Assembly: GCF_900169065.1 (NCBI RefSeq)
Contig: NZ_FXZB01000008.1
Span: 62,001-126,000 of the forward strand
DNA: 64,000 nucleotides
Origin: Brevibacterium aurantiacum
GTDB taxonomy: Bacteria > Actinomycetota > Actinomycetes > Actinomycetales > Brevibacteriaceae
Direction of reading: 5' to 3'
Every line of letters starts with the position of its first letter. Positions within the stretch are counted from its first letter, which is position 1. The position numbers and the translations under genes were made by a program. Shown here one piece after another: positions 35,134 to 44,908 of this stretch. The notes beneath the pieces were generated by a model. The model had not been told where the DNA came from. It saw only the letters and a list, made by a program, of their open reading frames with translations, and did not search any database.

Positions 35134-38100
35134 TCACAATTGTGCGAGGGCCTTTGCGATCCTCTTCTCCGACACCGGGTGGGCCGTTCCCAGCGAGTTC
35201 GCGTAGAGGCTGACGCGCAGCTCCTCGAGCATGATGATCACGTCCCGCCACTCACTGGGCACCGAGACGACAACCTTCGACCAGTCTGCCTTGGACAGTT
35301 CGGGGAATCTGTTGCCGACCTTCTTCATCACGGAGTCGGTGCTGCCGCTGACGCGGTCCATGAGCTGCTTGTCACGCATCGGCGAGTTCTGCATTCCGTC
35401 GATGCGGACCACCTCTGCCTGCACCCACCTCGGCAGCTCGCGAACCATCTGCCCGGACATCGCGGCAACCGACGCACCCGTGACTCGCGATCCGCGCCAT
35501 GCCTGCACATCGGCGAGGTTGGACAGGATCGCCAGGGACGAAGCCTTCGATACGAGTTTGTCGAGTTCGGTGGCCGAGCGCAGTGCCTTCATCAGGTGAG
35601 GCAGGAGGCTCGCGCACATGTCGGTCAGTGCCGCGTGCACCTTCGTCTCGAGCGAACCGAACTCTGCGGCATCGGCCACCCAACCGGTCTCTGCTGCCCC
35701 CAGTTCGGCTTCGACGACACTGCGGATTCCTGCTCTGACCAGGGCATGCAGCATCTCGTCCGAGGTCTTCTGGTGGCCGGCGAGGACCAGCTTCTCATCG
35801 GTAGTGAGTCCGTCTCGCAGGTATTTCAGCGCCTCGTTCGTGCGCAGGCTCAGCAGTGTGATGAGTCCTTCGCGTGAGGACAGTCGCGCCTGTGCCGCGG
35901 TGTCGAAGGCGACGAGGTCGACACTGGTTCCGCGGTCCACGAGCCCGGGTACAGCGCCGACTTCCGCCTCATCTGGATTGGTCAGTGCGCCGAAGGACCA
36001 TGAGGTCATGCCGGTCTGCGCAGTGAACGAAACCTGCTGTGCCCGAGCTTTGCGCACCTGGGGTTTCGCGGTCTTCGTCAGTTTCTTCAGGTCTTCCCCG
36101 ATGCCCACGGTGGTGGTGCCGTCGATGACGCGGAAGCGGATCCGCAGGTGAGGTGGGATGCGGCCGAGGTCGAAGTCCTCGGCGGTCACTGTGATCGGCA
36201 CCAGGTCGTTCAGGCCTCCTCCGCCGGCGCGTTCGCTCAGCTGAGCGGCGAGCACTTCGGGCAGAGCCCCGCGATAGGGGGTGAGGACTGGAAGGATGTC
36301 GCGGGCGACGTCCGGTGCGGGCACGAAGTAGCGGCGTTTGTTCTTCGGCAGCGAGCGAATGTAGGCGGCGACGAGTTCTTCCCGCAGTCCCGGGACCTGC
36401 CAGGAGAATTCGTCGGAGTCCACCAGGGGCACGGCTGCCGCGGGCAGTTCGACGGTCACTCCGTCCTCGGTGCTGCCGGGTTCGAAGGAGTAGCGCAGCT
36501 TGGCCGTGGACCCGTCGACGAGTTCCCATTCCATCGGGAAGTCGTCGGCCACCGAGGCGGTCAGTTCCTCACTGTCGTCGCTGAGCAGGATCGAGGTGGA
36601 CAGATCCAGGATGTGCGAGTCACGACGTTTCTGCTTCTTCCACCAAGCACGGAAATCCGCCGCCGAGGTGATTGTGGCCGGAATCCGCTCATCGTAGAAC
36701 TCGAAGAGGGCATCGTCCTGGTCAAGGACCCTGCGGTTGCGTGTGCGTGAGGCGAGCGCCTCCGCCTCGTCGATGACGGCAGCGTTGGTTTCGAGGAATC
36801 CGAAGCGTTCGTGCCAGTCACCTTCGATGAGGCCCTTGCGGATGAACATGTCACGCGCGGCCTCCCGGTCGAAGGTGCCGTATCCGACGCGACGGTCGGA
36901 GACGAGGGTGACGCCGTAGAGGGAGATCTTCTCGTAGACCATCGACCCGCCGGCCTTCTTCGACCAGTGCGGATCCGAATACTGTCTGGTCACCAGGTCA
37001 CCGGCGGCTTCGACGACCCAGTCGGGTTCGATCGCTGAGACCGTGCGCGCCCACAGTCGTGAGGTTTCGACGAGTTCGGCGGCCATGACGAAATCGGGTT
37101 TCTTCTTGAACAGGCCTGACCCGGGGAAGATCGCGAAGCGCGTGCCGCGGGCTCCCTGATAGTCCTTGTTGCGCTCGGACCGGGAGCCGATCATCGACAG
37201 CAGTCCCGTCAGCAGCGCCCGATGGATGGCCGCGGCATGCGGGTCGAGGCGGGCACTGGCGGCGCTCTGCCCGGAGTCGTTCGCCCCGTCAGATCCGCTG
37301 CTCTTCTTCGCACTGCGTTTCTGCGCGCTGAGTTCGGCGAAGCCGATCTTGCCGTTGGCGCTCTTCGCTCCGGTCGTCGCTGCGGCAGCGTTCGACCCGG
37401 CAGCGTTCGACACGGCCCCCTTCGCCCCCTTCGCGTTCGACGCAGCCCCAGGCCCCACCTCGGCGGCCGATGTTTGCACTGGACGCCACACGGATTTGTT
37501 GACGCGGATGCCGGCCGATCCCGACAGGGAGCGCAGCTGGCCGACGAGGTCCTGCCATTCGCGGATGCGCACGAAGTTGAGGAATTCGGCCTTGCACTGG
37601 CGCCGGAATTTCGAGCTGGTCAGCGCCGACTGCTGGTCATCCAGGTAGTTCCACAGATTGAGGTAGGACAGGAAGTCGCTGCCCGGGTGAGTGAAGCGAG
37701 CGTGCTTCTCATCGGCGGCGGCACGGACCTCGGTAGGGCGTTCGCGGGGGTCCTGGATGGACAGGGCCGCGACGATGATGGTGACCTCTCCCCCGCATCC
37801 CGCCTCGGCGCCGGCGATGACCATGCGCGCCAGGCGCGGATCGATCGGGAGCAGGGACAGCTGCCTGCCCGTCGGGGTGACCGTGATCGTTCCCGCCTTA
37901 TCGCTGGTCAGAGCGCCCAGCTCGGCGAGCATGGTGCGCCCGTCACGGACGGCCTTGGCCTCCGGCGGGGTGAGGAACGGGAAATCGAGGATCTCTTTGT
38001 CGCTGGCCGCGAATCCGAGGTCGGTCATCTGCAGGATGACGCTGGCCAGGTTCGTGCGCAGGATCTCCGGGTCGGTGAATTCGGGGCGTGAGTCGAAGTC

Positions 38101-39435
38101 TGTTTCCGAGTACAGGCGGATGCAGATGCCGTCGCTGGTGCGTCCCGACCGGCCCTTGCGCTGGTTCGCACTCGCCTGGGAGATGCGTTCGATCGGCAGG
38201 CGTTGGACGCGGGTGCGGTTGGAGTACCGGGAGATGCGGGCGGTGCCGACGTCGATGACGTATTTGATGCCGGGGACGGTCAGTGAGGTTTCGGCGACGT
38301 TCGTGGCCAGGACCAGGCGCGGGCGCGAATGCGGTTTGAAGACCTTTTGCTGTTCACCGGCGGAGAGCCGGGCGAAGAGCGGTACGACTTCCCAATTGCT
38401 CAGGCGCGGCCGTTTGCGCAGGTGAGCTTCGAGTGCTTCGGCGGTGTCGCGGATTTCGCGTTCCCCAGAGAGGAAGACGAGGATGTCGCCGGGTGCTTCG
38501 GTGCTGAGTTCGTCGAAGGCGGCGATGATGCCCTCGGTCTGCTCTTCGGGCCCCGTTTCGTAGCTTCCCGACTCCCCCGGGCCATCGACGTCGTCGTCTT
38601 CGTCATCGTCGACGAGTGGACGGTAGCGGACCTCGACCGGATAGGTGCGGCCTGCGACCTCGATGATCGGGGCGTCGTCGAAGTGCGCGGCGAAGGACTG
38701 CGGGTCGATTGTCGCCGAGGTGATGATGACCTTGAGTTCGGGCCGCTTCCCCATCACTTCTTTGAGGTAGCCGAGCAGGAAGTCGATGTTGAGGCTGCGT
38801 TCGTGGGCCTCGTCGATGATGATGACTTCGTAGTCGCGCAGCAGTTTGTCGCGGGAGAGTTCGGAGAGCAGGATGCCGTCGGTCATGACCTTGACCCGGG
38901 TTGAGTCCGCGACCTGAGCGGTGAAGCGCACCTGGTAGCCGATGGTCCCGCCCAGGTCCTCGCCTAGTTCGTCGGCGATGCGCTCGGCCACGGTCCTGGC
39001 CGCGATGCGCCGAGGCTGGGTGTGCCCGATGAGTCCGTTGACTCCCAGCCCCAGTTCGAGGCAGATCTTGGGCAGCTGGGTTGTCTTGCCTGAGCCGGTC
39101 TCACCGGCGACGATGACGACCTGGTTGTCGCGGATGGCCTCGGCTATCTCGTCCTTGGCGGCACTGACCGGCAGGTTCTCCGGGTAGGTGACGTCCACAG
39201 ACTGTGACCGGCGAGCCTCCGTCAACCGTGCCCGACGCTCACGATGTCCTGCCCCGGTGTTCTTGTGCCGCTGGTTCCTGCGCCGAGGTGATCGCTTCCC
39301 CGACTGCGTACCCTTGGGTGAGGGCTGCAAGTCAGAGCGCGAGGACGGCGCGTCCGGGCGCGACGATTTCGTGTCCTTGCTCGGAGCCGACGGTTCGGTG
39401 CGCGGGGTGGAGGATGCTGAGTTCTCATGTGCCAT
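35134..39435 (-). CDS. hrpA: ATP-dependent RNA helicase HrpA
   Basis: A 1433-residue DEAH-box helicase. The basic N-terminal tail is low complexity. Motif I is AGETGSGKTTQLP, motif II DEAH in IIIDEAHERS, motif III SATID and motif VI QRKGRSGR. These are followed by HA2, OB-fold and the large DUF3418 C-terminal domain typical of HrpA. Between about residues 650 and 730 there is an Ala/Asn/Gly/Lys-rich low-complexity insertion (bases about 37245-37480) not expected in the family; it contains one copy of the 11-mer motif at 37455. The role is RNA unwinding linked to mRNA processing or stalled-ribosome rescue in E. coli; here it is inferred. Confidence 0.93.
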   Translation of the reverse strand: MAHENSASSTPRTEPSAPSKDTKSSRPDAPSSRSDLQPSPKGTQSGKRSPRRRNQRHKNTGAGHRERRARLTEARRSQSVDVTYPENLPVSAAKDEIAEAIRDNQVVIVAGETGSGKTTQLPKICLELGLGVNGLIGHTQPRRIAARTVAERIADELGEDLGGTIGYQVRFTAQVADSTRVKVMTDGILLSELSRDKLLRDYEVIIIDEAHERSLNIDFLLGYLKEVMGKRPELKVIITSATIDPQSFAAHFDDAPIIEVAGRTYPVEVRYRPLVDDDEDDDVDGPGESGSYETGPEEQTEGIIAAFDELSTEAPGDILVFLSGEREIRDTAEALEAHLRKRPRLSNWEVVPLFARLSAGEQQKVFKPHSRPRLVLATNVAETSLTVPGIKYVIDVGTARISRYSNRTRVQRLPIERISQASANQRKGRSGRTSDGICIRLYSETDFDSRPEFTDPEILRTNLASVILQMTDLGFAASDKEILDFPFLTPPEAKAVRDGRTMLAELGALTSDKAGTITVTPTGRQLSLLPIDPRLARMVIAGAEAGCGGEVTIIVAALSIQDPRERPTEVRAAADEKHARFTHPGSDFLSYLNLWNYLDDQQSALTSSKFRRQCKAEFLNFVRIREWQDLVGQLRSLSGSAGIRVNKSVWRPVQTSAAEVGPGAASNAKGAKGAVSNAAGSNAAAATTGAKSANGKIGFAELSAQKRSAKKSSGSDGANDSGQSAASARLDPHAAAIHRALLTGLLSMIGSRSERNKDYQGARGTRFAIFPGSGLFKKKPDFVMAAELVETSRLWARTVSAIEPDWVVEAAGDLVTRQYSDPHWSKKAGGSMVYEKISLYGVTLVSDRRVGYGTFDREAARDMFIRKGLIEGDWHERFGFLETNAAVIDEAEALASRTRNRRVLDQDDALFEFYDERIPATITSAADFRAWWKKQKRRDSHILDLSTSILLSDDSEELTASVADDFPMEWELVDGSTAKLRYSFEPGSTEDGVTVELPAAAVPLVDSDEFSWQVPGLREELVAAYIRSLPKNKRRYFVPAPDVARDILPVLTPYRGALPEVLAAQLSERAGGGGLNDLVPITVTAEDFDLGRIPPHLRIRFRVIDGTTTVGIGEDLKKLTKTAKPQVRKARAQQVSFTAQTGMTSWSFGALTNPDEAEVGAVPGLVDRGTSVDLVAFDTAAQARLSSREGLITLLSLRTNEALKYLRDGLTTDEKLVLAGHQKTSDEMLHALVRAGIRSVVEAELGAAETGWVADAAEFGSLETKVHAALTDMCASLLPHLMKALRSATELDKLVSKASSLAILSNLADVQAWRGSRVTGASVAAMSGQMVRELPRWVQAEVVRIDGMQNSPMRDKQLMDRVSGSTDSVMKKVGNRFPELSKADWSKVVVSVPSEWRDVIIMLEELRVSLYANSLGTAHPVSEKRIAKALAQL

Positions 39436-39512
39436 TTCAGTCCCAGCTTATCGTCTGCCCCGCCGAGGTGGGCGCCTCCCATGGATCCACCCGCCCAGTC
39501 CCATGGACGGAC

Positions 39513-40100
39513 TCAGGTGTTGTTCGCCAACGACCGCAGTTTGGCGAGGTAGGCATCCCAGTCCTGGTCCTCCGGCATATTCGAATTGCGGGGGTTCAAC
39601 CCAGCCTGTCCGTCAATGCTCTCGCGGACGATGTCGACCTGGCCCAGATGCCGCGCGAGGTCCACGATGACGTGGACCATGATCTGCTTGAGAGACACCG
39701 CAGCTCTCTCAGCGGGCCAATGAGGAACCGTGCCCTGCGCATCGAGTGCGTGCGTGTCGATGGTCTCATCGGCGAAGGCCCACACACGTGTGTAGAAGTC
39801 GATGACGGAGCCTGCCGTCTCGCTCTCAGTGGCGTACCAGTCGGCCTGCGGGTCGGTCTCGAACTGCTCAGGCGTGATGGCCTCACCAGGATTCGGCCAG
39901 GGCCTGCCGAAGGTGTCGCCGAAGTACCCGATCTCCGTGTTCGCCATATGTTTGACGACACCGGCGAGGTTGAGCCCCGTGGCCGTGTGCGGCAGCCGCA
40001 GGTCGCGTTCGCTGAGTCCTTCGAGCTTCCACAGCAGATCGTTGCGGCATGCCTGCAGGTGGTTTTTGAGGATCGTCTTCATCGCATCATCGCGGGCCAT
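39513..40100 (-). CDS. DinB family protein
   Basis: A 195-residue four-helix DinB/DUF664 protein. Metal-ligand histidines can be placed at VVKHMANTE (about residue 50) and MVHVIVDLARHLGQVD (about 140-150), the usual three-His arrangement. Such proteins act as thiol-dependent S-transferases with mycothiol or bacillithiol; here the substrate is unknown, although mycothiol synthesis is implied by ino1. An alternative ATG lies at 40082. A copy of the 11-mer motif lies in the 77-base gap to hrpA (39461-39471). Confidence 0.82.
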   Translation of the reverse strand: MARDDAMKTILKNHLQACRNDLLWKLEGLSERDLRLPHTATGLNLAGVVKHMANTEIGYFGDTFGRPWPNPGEAITPEQFETDPQADWYATESETAGSVIDFYTRVWAFADETIDTHALDAQGTVPHWPAERAAVSLKQIMVHVIVDLARHLGQVDIVRESIDGQAGLNPRNSNMPEDQDWDAYLAKLRSLANNT

Positions 40101-40185
40101 GCTTCAAGTCTGCCGCACCCGAGGGAAGAAGGACAGACTTCTTCCCCCAGGTGCAGCAGATGCAGCAGGTACGGCTAGAGACCGA

Positions 40186-41541
40186 TCATCCGCCCCAGAG
40201 CGGTGCCAGGCTCGAGTAGAGCTGCTGGACGCCGAGGACGATGAACAGCAGCGCTGTGATGGCCAGCGCAATATTGGTGTGCAGTTTGTTCGCCCACTTC
40301 TTCGGGATCTTCTTGCCGTTGAGGAGACCGAGAAGCGTGATCGCCAGGAACGGCATGAACAGCGATCCGAGCACGCCGTAGGCCAGGATCAGACCGATCG
40401 GCTTACCCAGGAGGAAGAGCAGCATCGGTGGGAAGGTCAGCCACAGCACGTAGGCTTTGAAGTACTTTCCACCGGTCAGGGTGTCGGGGTGACCGGCCGG
40501 CTTCTTGCGCATGTGTCCCCAGAAGTCAGCGAACATCAGCGATACACCGTTCCAGACTCCGATGATCGAGGAGAAGGACGCGGCCCAGAAACCGACGAGG
40601 AAGCCGATTCCGACCACATCACCGTACTTGGCTTTGAGCACATCGGAGAGTTCGATGAGTCCCTTGTCATCGGCAGAGATGGCGACACCGGCTGCGCGGA
40701 CGACTTCGGCACCGACGACGAGCATGGCGATGACGAAGATTCCTGTCAGCACGTAGGCCATGGAGTTGTCGATGCGCATCACGCGCATCCACTTCGGTGT
40801 GTGCCAGCCCTTCTCACGCAGCCAGTACCCGTAGGCGGCGAGAGTGATCGTGCCGCCGACACCGCCGGCCAGAGCCAAAGTGTAGATGACACCGCCTTCC
40901 GGGATCAGCGGGATGAGTCCGGTGAGCATGTCCGGGATGTTGGGAACGGCGATGATGGCCAAACCGACGACGGTGACGAACATGATTCCGACGAGGGCGG
41001 CGGTGATCTTCTCAAAGACGGAATATCGTCCGAACCACACCATGGCAAAGCCCGCGAGTCCCATGATGATCGCCCACACGGTGAGGTTGACTCCGGGGAA
41101 CAGCGCGGCCAGGGGCAGTGCGGCAGAACTCATCGCGGTGGCTCCGTAGACGAATCCCCAGATGATGATGTAGGGCCCGAAGTACCAGGTCGTCCACCGC
41201 CCCAGCGACGTCCAGCCTTCGAAGATCGTCTTTCCTGTGGCCAAGGTGAATCGGCCGGCGCCCTCGACGAGGACGATCTTGAGGATCACACCGACGATCA
41301 CCGCCCACAGCAGTCCGTATCCGAACTGGCTGCCTGCCACCAGGGTCGCCACCATATCTGCGGCACCCACACCGGTAGCGGCAACGACCAGTCCGGGACC
41401 GATCACCTTCCATTTGGCGGGTCCTTGGGCTTCGGCCACGCCGGTATTCGCTGCCGGATCGAATCCGTCGCCGGAACCGTCGCCGGGTCCGGAACCGTCA
41501 CCGGGTCCGGAGTTCAGGGGTCTGTCGTCACTGTCAGTCAT
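40186..41541 (-). CDS. Nramp-related divalent metal transporter
   Basis: A 451-residue, 11-12 helix transporter of the Nramp fold. The first helix reads GPGLVVAATGVGAADMVA: the DPGN metal-binding motif of canonical Nramps is replaced by GVGAAD. GSQFGYGLLW and TIFEG follow. The matching helix 6 segment GGTITLAAYGYW lacks the usual methionine/histidine site. This resembles the branch in which Mg2+ transport has been described, so Mn2+ or Fe2+ specificity should not be assumed. An N-terminal tail has a tandem GPGDGS repeat coded by an 18-base unit (about 41476-41514). Confidence 0.85.
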   Translation of the reverse strand: MTDSDDRPLNSGPGDGSGPGDGSGDGFDPAANTGVAEAQGPAKWKVIGPGLVVAATGVGAADMVATLVAGSQFGYGLLWAVIVGVILKIVLVEGAGRFTLATGKTIFEGWTSLGRWTTWYFGPYIIIWGFVYGATAMSSAALPLAALFPGVNLTVWAIIMGLAGFAMVWFGRYSVFEKITAALVGIMFVTVVGLAIIAVPNIPDMLTGLIPLIPEGGVIYTLALAGGVGGTITLAAYGYWLREKGWHTPKWMRVMRIDNSMAYVLTGIFVIAMLVVGAEVVRAAGVAISADDKGLIELSDVLKAKYGDVVGIGFLVGFWAASFSSIIGVWNGVSLMFADFWGHMRKKPAGHPDTLTGGKYFKAYVLWLTFPPMLLFLLGKPIGLILAYGVLGSLFMPFLAITLLGLLNGKKIPKKWANKLHTNIALAITALLFIVLGVQQLYSSLAPLWGG

Positions 41542-41673
41542 GTCGGGTCTACACCTTCGTCATCGGCTGTCACTGCTGCCACCACCGACATCGAACTCAC
41601 CGTTGCGCTCATTTCGCACTACCGGCGACCTCGCGGCGGAAGCGAACTTCAGCGGAAATCGTCGTACCTTGAC

Positions 41674-42087
41674 ATGGTATTCGACGACAACGGCTATCCT
41701 CGATACGTGACCCCCGATGACCCACGCAGCAGGATCGCCCGACGGATGTTTCCCGACGGCGAGGACCCTGATCCGCGATTCACCCTCGCCAACGAACGCA
41801 CATTCCTGTCGTGGATTCGCACGGCTCTGGCATTCATCGGCGGTGGCATCGCGGTCGAAGCCTTCACCTCGGAGATCTTCACCTCCGGGCTGCGGGCGAC
41901 GCTGTCCATCGTCCTCATGGTCATCGGATTCATCCTGGCCGCCGGTGCGGCATTCAGGTGGCACCGCATCGAATCGGCCATGCGCCACAAGACTTCGCTG
42001 CCGCTGCCGCTCATCATTCCCATCGTCTCCCTTGCCTCCGCACTCGGCGCCGGCCTCCTCGTTCTGGTCTTCGCCGGAGTCCTGTGA
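41674..42087 (+). CDS. DUF202 (YidH) family membrane protein
   Basis: A 137-residue protein with the DUF202 core: FTLANERTFLSWIRTALAFIGGGIA (the LAxERTxLAWIRT motif), then three transmembrane helices. It is divergent from the Nramp-related gene; the 132 bases between are presumably promoters. The start ATG 41674 is accepted for length; GTG 41707 is possible. Translationally coupled (GTGA) to a second DUF202 gene. Confidence 0.85.
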   Translation: MVFDDNGYPRYVTPDDPRSRIARRMFPDGEDPDPRFTLANERTFLSWIRTALAFIGGGIAVEAFTSEIFTSGLRATLSIVLMVIGFILAAGAAFRWHRIESAMRHKTSLPLPLIIPIVSLASALGAGLLVLVFAGVL

Positions 42088-42434
42088 CCACGCCGAGTCC
42101 CAGACGGCCACAGCCCCACGCCGATCCGGGGCTGCAGCCGGAGAGGACGACCCAGTCATGGCTGCGCACCAGTCTGACGATGACGGTCGTCAGCCTCCTG
42201 TTCGTCCGCTGGATCAACGTGTTCGAAGGGCTGTCCATCGTCATCTTCGTCATCTGCATAGGTTTGGCGATCGCCGCCATCGCCATGCAGGTCAGGCGCT
42301 ACCGCCTCGGATCGGTATCGATTCGGGCTGAACGGGGACGGCCGACCCCATGGGCGGTTCTCTTCCTCAGCAGCTCGGTCTGCCTCATCGCCGCTCTCGG
42401 AATCGCCTCGGTCATCAAGATCTCCCTCGAATGA
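42084..42434 (+). CDS. Second DUF202 family membrane protein
   Basis: A 116-residue protein beginning with GTG that overlaps the previous stop. The core ERTTQSWLRTSLTMTVVSLLF is a divergent version of the DUF202 motif, followed by two further helices. Tandem DUF202 pairs like this are common in actinobacteria; the function is unknown. Confidence 0.82.
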   Translation: MTTPSPRRPQPHADPGLQPERTTQSWLRTSLTMTVVSLLFVRWINVFEGLSIVIFVICIGLAIAAIAMQVRRYRLGSVSIRAERGRPTPWAVLFLSSSVCLIAALGIASVIKISLE

Positions 42435-42493
42435 CGTTCCTCGTTGTGAGACCGGCCTCCGGTTCAAATGCGGCGTTGCCTAAACTGGACCTC

Positions 42494-42811
42494 ATGAAGG
42501 ACGCACGTGAAGTTTCAACCGCACCGCTTGTCGCCGTCGGTCTCGTCGGCGGGTACCTGACCGCCCGCGAGACCGGGATCCGCCCCCTCGGCGGAGTCGT
42601 GCTCGCCGCCGCCGGTGCCTACGCGGCCCGCACATGGTTCACCAAGCAGGGCTGGCCCATCGGCACGGCGCTGACCTTGGGCTACCTCGGCGGGTTCGGG
42701 GCCTCTCATCCGCTGGCGAAGAAGATCGGTGCGTGGCCCGCGGTGCTCAGCGTCGCTGCCGTCACAGCGACGGCTGCCTATGTGGCCGTCGACTCCGCCG
42801 AAGCTGCCTGA
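42494..42811 (+). CDS. Small Gly/Ala-rich membrane protein
   Basis: A 105-residue protein with four short hydrophobic segments rich in glycine and alanine (VAVGLVGGYLTA, GGVVLAAAGAYAA, LTLGYLGGFGAS, AVLSVAAVTATAAYVAV). Not recognised at family level. It lies in a head-to-tail series after the DUF202 pair and 28 bases before the AEC transporter, so probably co-transcribed. Confidence 0.65.
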   Translation: MKDAREVSTAPLVAVGLVGGYLTARETGIRPLGGVVLAAAGAYAARTWFTKQGWPIGTALTLGYLGGFGASHPLAKKIGAWPAVLSVAAVTATAAYVAVDSAEAA

Positions 42812-42839
42812 ACCGGAAAGCGAGGACCACAGGTAGCCC

Positions 42840-43766
42840 ATGCTGGCTGTTTTCGAAGGCTTCGCCGTCATCGCAGGAGTCATCCTGGTCGGTTTCGTGC
42901 TGGGCAGATCCGAGGTTCTGGGGCCCAACGGACAGCAGGTCATCGCGAAGCTCGTCTTCTACGCCGGTACACCAACCCTGCTCTACGTCACGGTCGCCGA
43001 CACCGATCTGGGGCTGATCTTCAACACTGCTCTCCTGGCCACAGGAGGGTCCGCACTCATCGTGGGTGTGCTGCTGTTCGTCCTCACCCGATACATCCGA
43101 AAACGCAGCACCGGCGAGGCGATGTTCTCGGCCTGGGCCGTCAGCTACGTCAACATCGGCAACCTCGGCATCCCGATTGCGGCCTACGTCCTCCACGACA
43201 TCGGATATGTCGCTCCCGTGCTGCTGTTCCAGCTGCTCATCCTCGCACCCATCGGCATGGCCGTCCTCGACGCCGCGGGAAAGAAGAAGCACAATCAGCG
43301 CTGGTACTCAGGCGTCCTCCAGATACTCAAGAATCCCATCGTCCTCGGCGCCGCCGCGGGGGTGGCCGCCTCGGCCACCGGCTTCGAACTCCCCCGCTTC
43401 ATCTTCGAGCCCATCGACATGATCGGAGCCACTGCGGTCCCGGGCGCACTGTTGGCCTTCGGCATCTCGCTCAAGGACGGCTGGGGGCTGCCGGCACCGG
43501 GTACCAGGAAGCAGTTGACCTACATCACGGTCGCCAAGCAGGTCATCCAGCCGGTGCTGGCCTGGGTCATCGGCGGTCCCCTGCTCGGGTACTCGGGCAT
43601 CGCGCTCTTCGCCATCGTCGTCACCTCGGCCCTGCCGACAGCTCAGAACGTCTACATCTATTCCATGCAGTACCGACAGTCCGAGGCACTCATGCGTGAT
43701 GCGGTCTTCATCACCACGGTGCTGGCCGTGCCGACCCTGGTCATCATCGCAGCCCTGCTGGGCTGA
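42840..43766 (+). CDS. AEC family transporter
   Basis: A 308-residue membrane protein of the auxin efflux carrier (AEC) family with about ten helices in two inverted halves. Landmarks are KLVFYAGTPTLLYVTVA near residue 40, AVSYVNIGNLGIPIAAYV and the C-terminal TSALPTAQNVYIYSMQY. Bacterial members move malate, malonate or other small acids; the substrate is unknown here. Confidence 0.88.
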   Translation: MLAVFEGFAVIAGVILVGFVLGRSEVLGPNGQQVIAKLVFYAGTPTLLYVTVADTDLGLIFNTALLATGGSALIVGVLLFVLTRYIRKRSTGEAMFSAWAVSYVNIGNLGIPIAAYVLHDIGYVAPVLLFQLLILAPIGMAVLDAAGKKKHNQRWYSGVLQILKNPIVLGAAAGVAASATGFELPRFIFEPIDMIGATAVPGALLAFGISLKDGWGLPAPGTRKQLTYITVAKQVIQPVLAWVIGGPLLGYSGIALFAIVVTSALPTAQNVYIYSMQYRQSEALMRDAVFITTVLAVPTLVIIAALLG

Positions 43767-43851
43767 CGTTCCGTCCCGGCCTCCTCGGTGATCTGGGGGT
43801 CTGTGGCGTGTCGGAGCCCGCTTGCCCACTCGGGTCAATGACAATGGGAAC

Positions 43852-44901
43852 GTGGCTGGAGACAAGAAGAACGAGACCGAAGACCTCCTGAGCAGGCGGA
43901 TGAGTTCAGGATCCAGTAGTGCTGCCGAAAAGCAGTCGGAGCCTCCGCTGGAGGCCGCGAATGATCCTTCGACCGACACCGAGGCGTTCGACCCCATCAG
44001 GGAACCGATCGCCAAGGACGAGCCCAAGCCTTCGACCGGACCGGTGCGCGTTGCGCCCGCTCACTCGTCGAACCCTGCCGAGACCGCCAGGACCCGTGAG
44101 GTTCCCGCAAACGCGCGCACCGCGGTGATGAGCGAAGCCGATTGGGCAGCAGTGACTCACGCCGCGACATCGACCGAACCTCATGACCCCGAGGTGCCCG
44201 AGCGACGCCGCAGCGTCCTCGATATCATCGGCACCATCTGGATCACCCTGGCCACACCGTTCATCCTGTTGGCCCTGGCCGTGCGGTTCGTGGCCTCAGG
44301 CCTGTTCCTCAAGTTCGAGTACTTCCGTCCCGGGTTCCCGGCCGACCAGTTCGGCTTCAGCGCCGCCGACCGAGAGCACTACGGCACCTACGTCATCGAC
44401 TACCTGGCCAACCTCGACTCCCGGCGTTACCTCGCCGACGTCATCATGCCCAACGGCGAGCCGATCTTCATCTCCGACGAGCTCAACCACATGGCCGACG
44501 TCAAGGGTCTCATCTCACTGCTGTACCTGATTGCCCTCATCGGCCTCACCGGTGCCGTGCTCTTCGGCCTCTACATGTCACGCAGGCACGGGATGGGCAT
44601 CCACGTCGGACTGCGCCTGGGTGCCATCATCAGCGTCGTCGTCATGGCCGCCGCGGCAGTGCTCGCGTTCCTCGGCTGGGATACGTTCTTCCGCGGATTC
44701 CACAAGATCTTCTTCTCCGACGGAACCTGGGAGTTCTACAGCGATGACTCCCTCATCCGTCTGTTCCCACCGCAGTTCTGGGTCGACTCGGGCATCGCCG
44801 GAGGCGGACTCTTCGTCCTCCTTGCCATCGTCCTCTTCTGGCTCAGCTTCGCAGGTCACAAGAAGCGCCGCGCGCTGAAGAAGGCTCGCCGAGAAGCCTG
44901 A
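43852..44901 (+). CDS. TIGR01906/DUF1461 family integral membrane protein
   Basis: A protein of about 349 residues. The first 125 are hydrophilic and Ser/Pro/Glu-rich, and then come four to five helices. The extracellular loop carries YFRPGFPADQFGFSAADREHYGTYVIDYL and HMADVKGLI, which are typical DUF1461 features. The start GTG 43852 is preferred; TTG 43822 is an alternative. Function unknown. A run of short repeats and a strong terminator follow. Confidence 0.8.
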   Translation: MAGDKKNETEDLLSRRMSSGSSSAAEKQSEPPLEAANDPSTDTEAFDPIREPIAKDEPKPSTGPVRVAPAHSSNPAETARTREVPANARTAVMSEADWAAVTHAATSTEPHDPEVPERRRSVLDIIGTIWITLATPFILLALAVRFVASGLFLKFEYFRPGFPADQFGFSAADREHYGTYVIDYLANLDSRRYLADVIMPNGEPIFISDELNHMADVKGLISLLYLIALIGLTGAVLFGLYMSRRHGMGIHVGLRLGAIISVVVMAAAAVLAFLGWDTFFRGFHKIFFSDGTWEFYSDDSLIRLFPPQFWVDSGIAGGGLFVLLAIVLFWLSFAGHKKRRALKKARREA

Positions 44902-44908
44902 GCACCAC

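Noticed and set aside
39802..41673. Plus-strand frame running into the first DUF202 gene
   Set aside because: Antisense to the DinB and Nramp-related genes; the DUF202 domain starts only after 41674.
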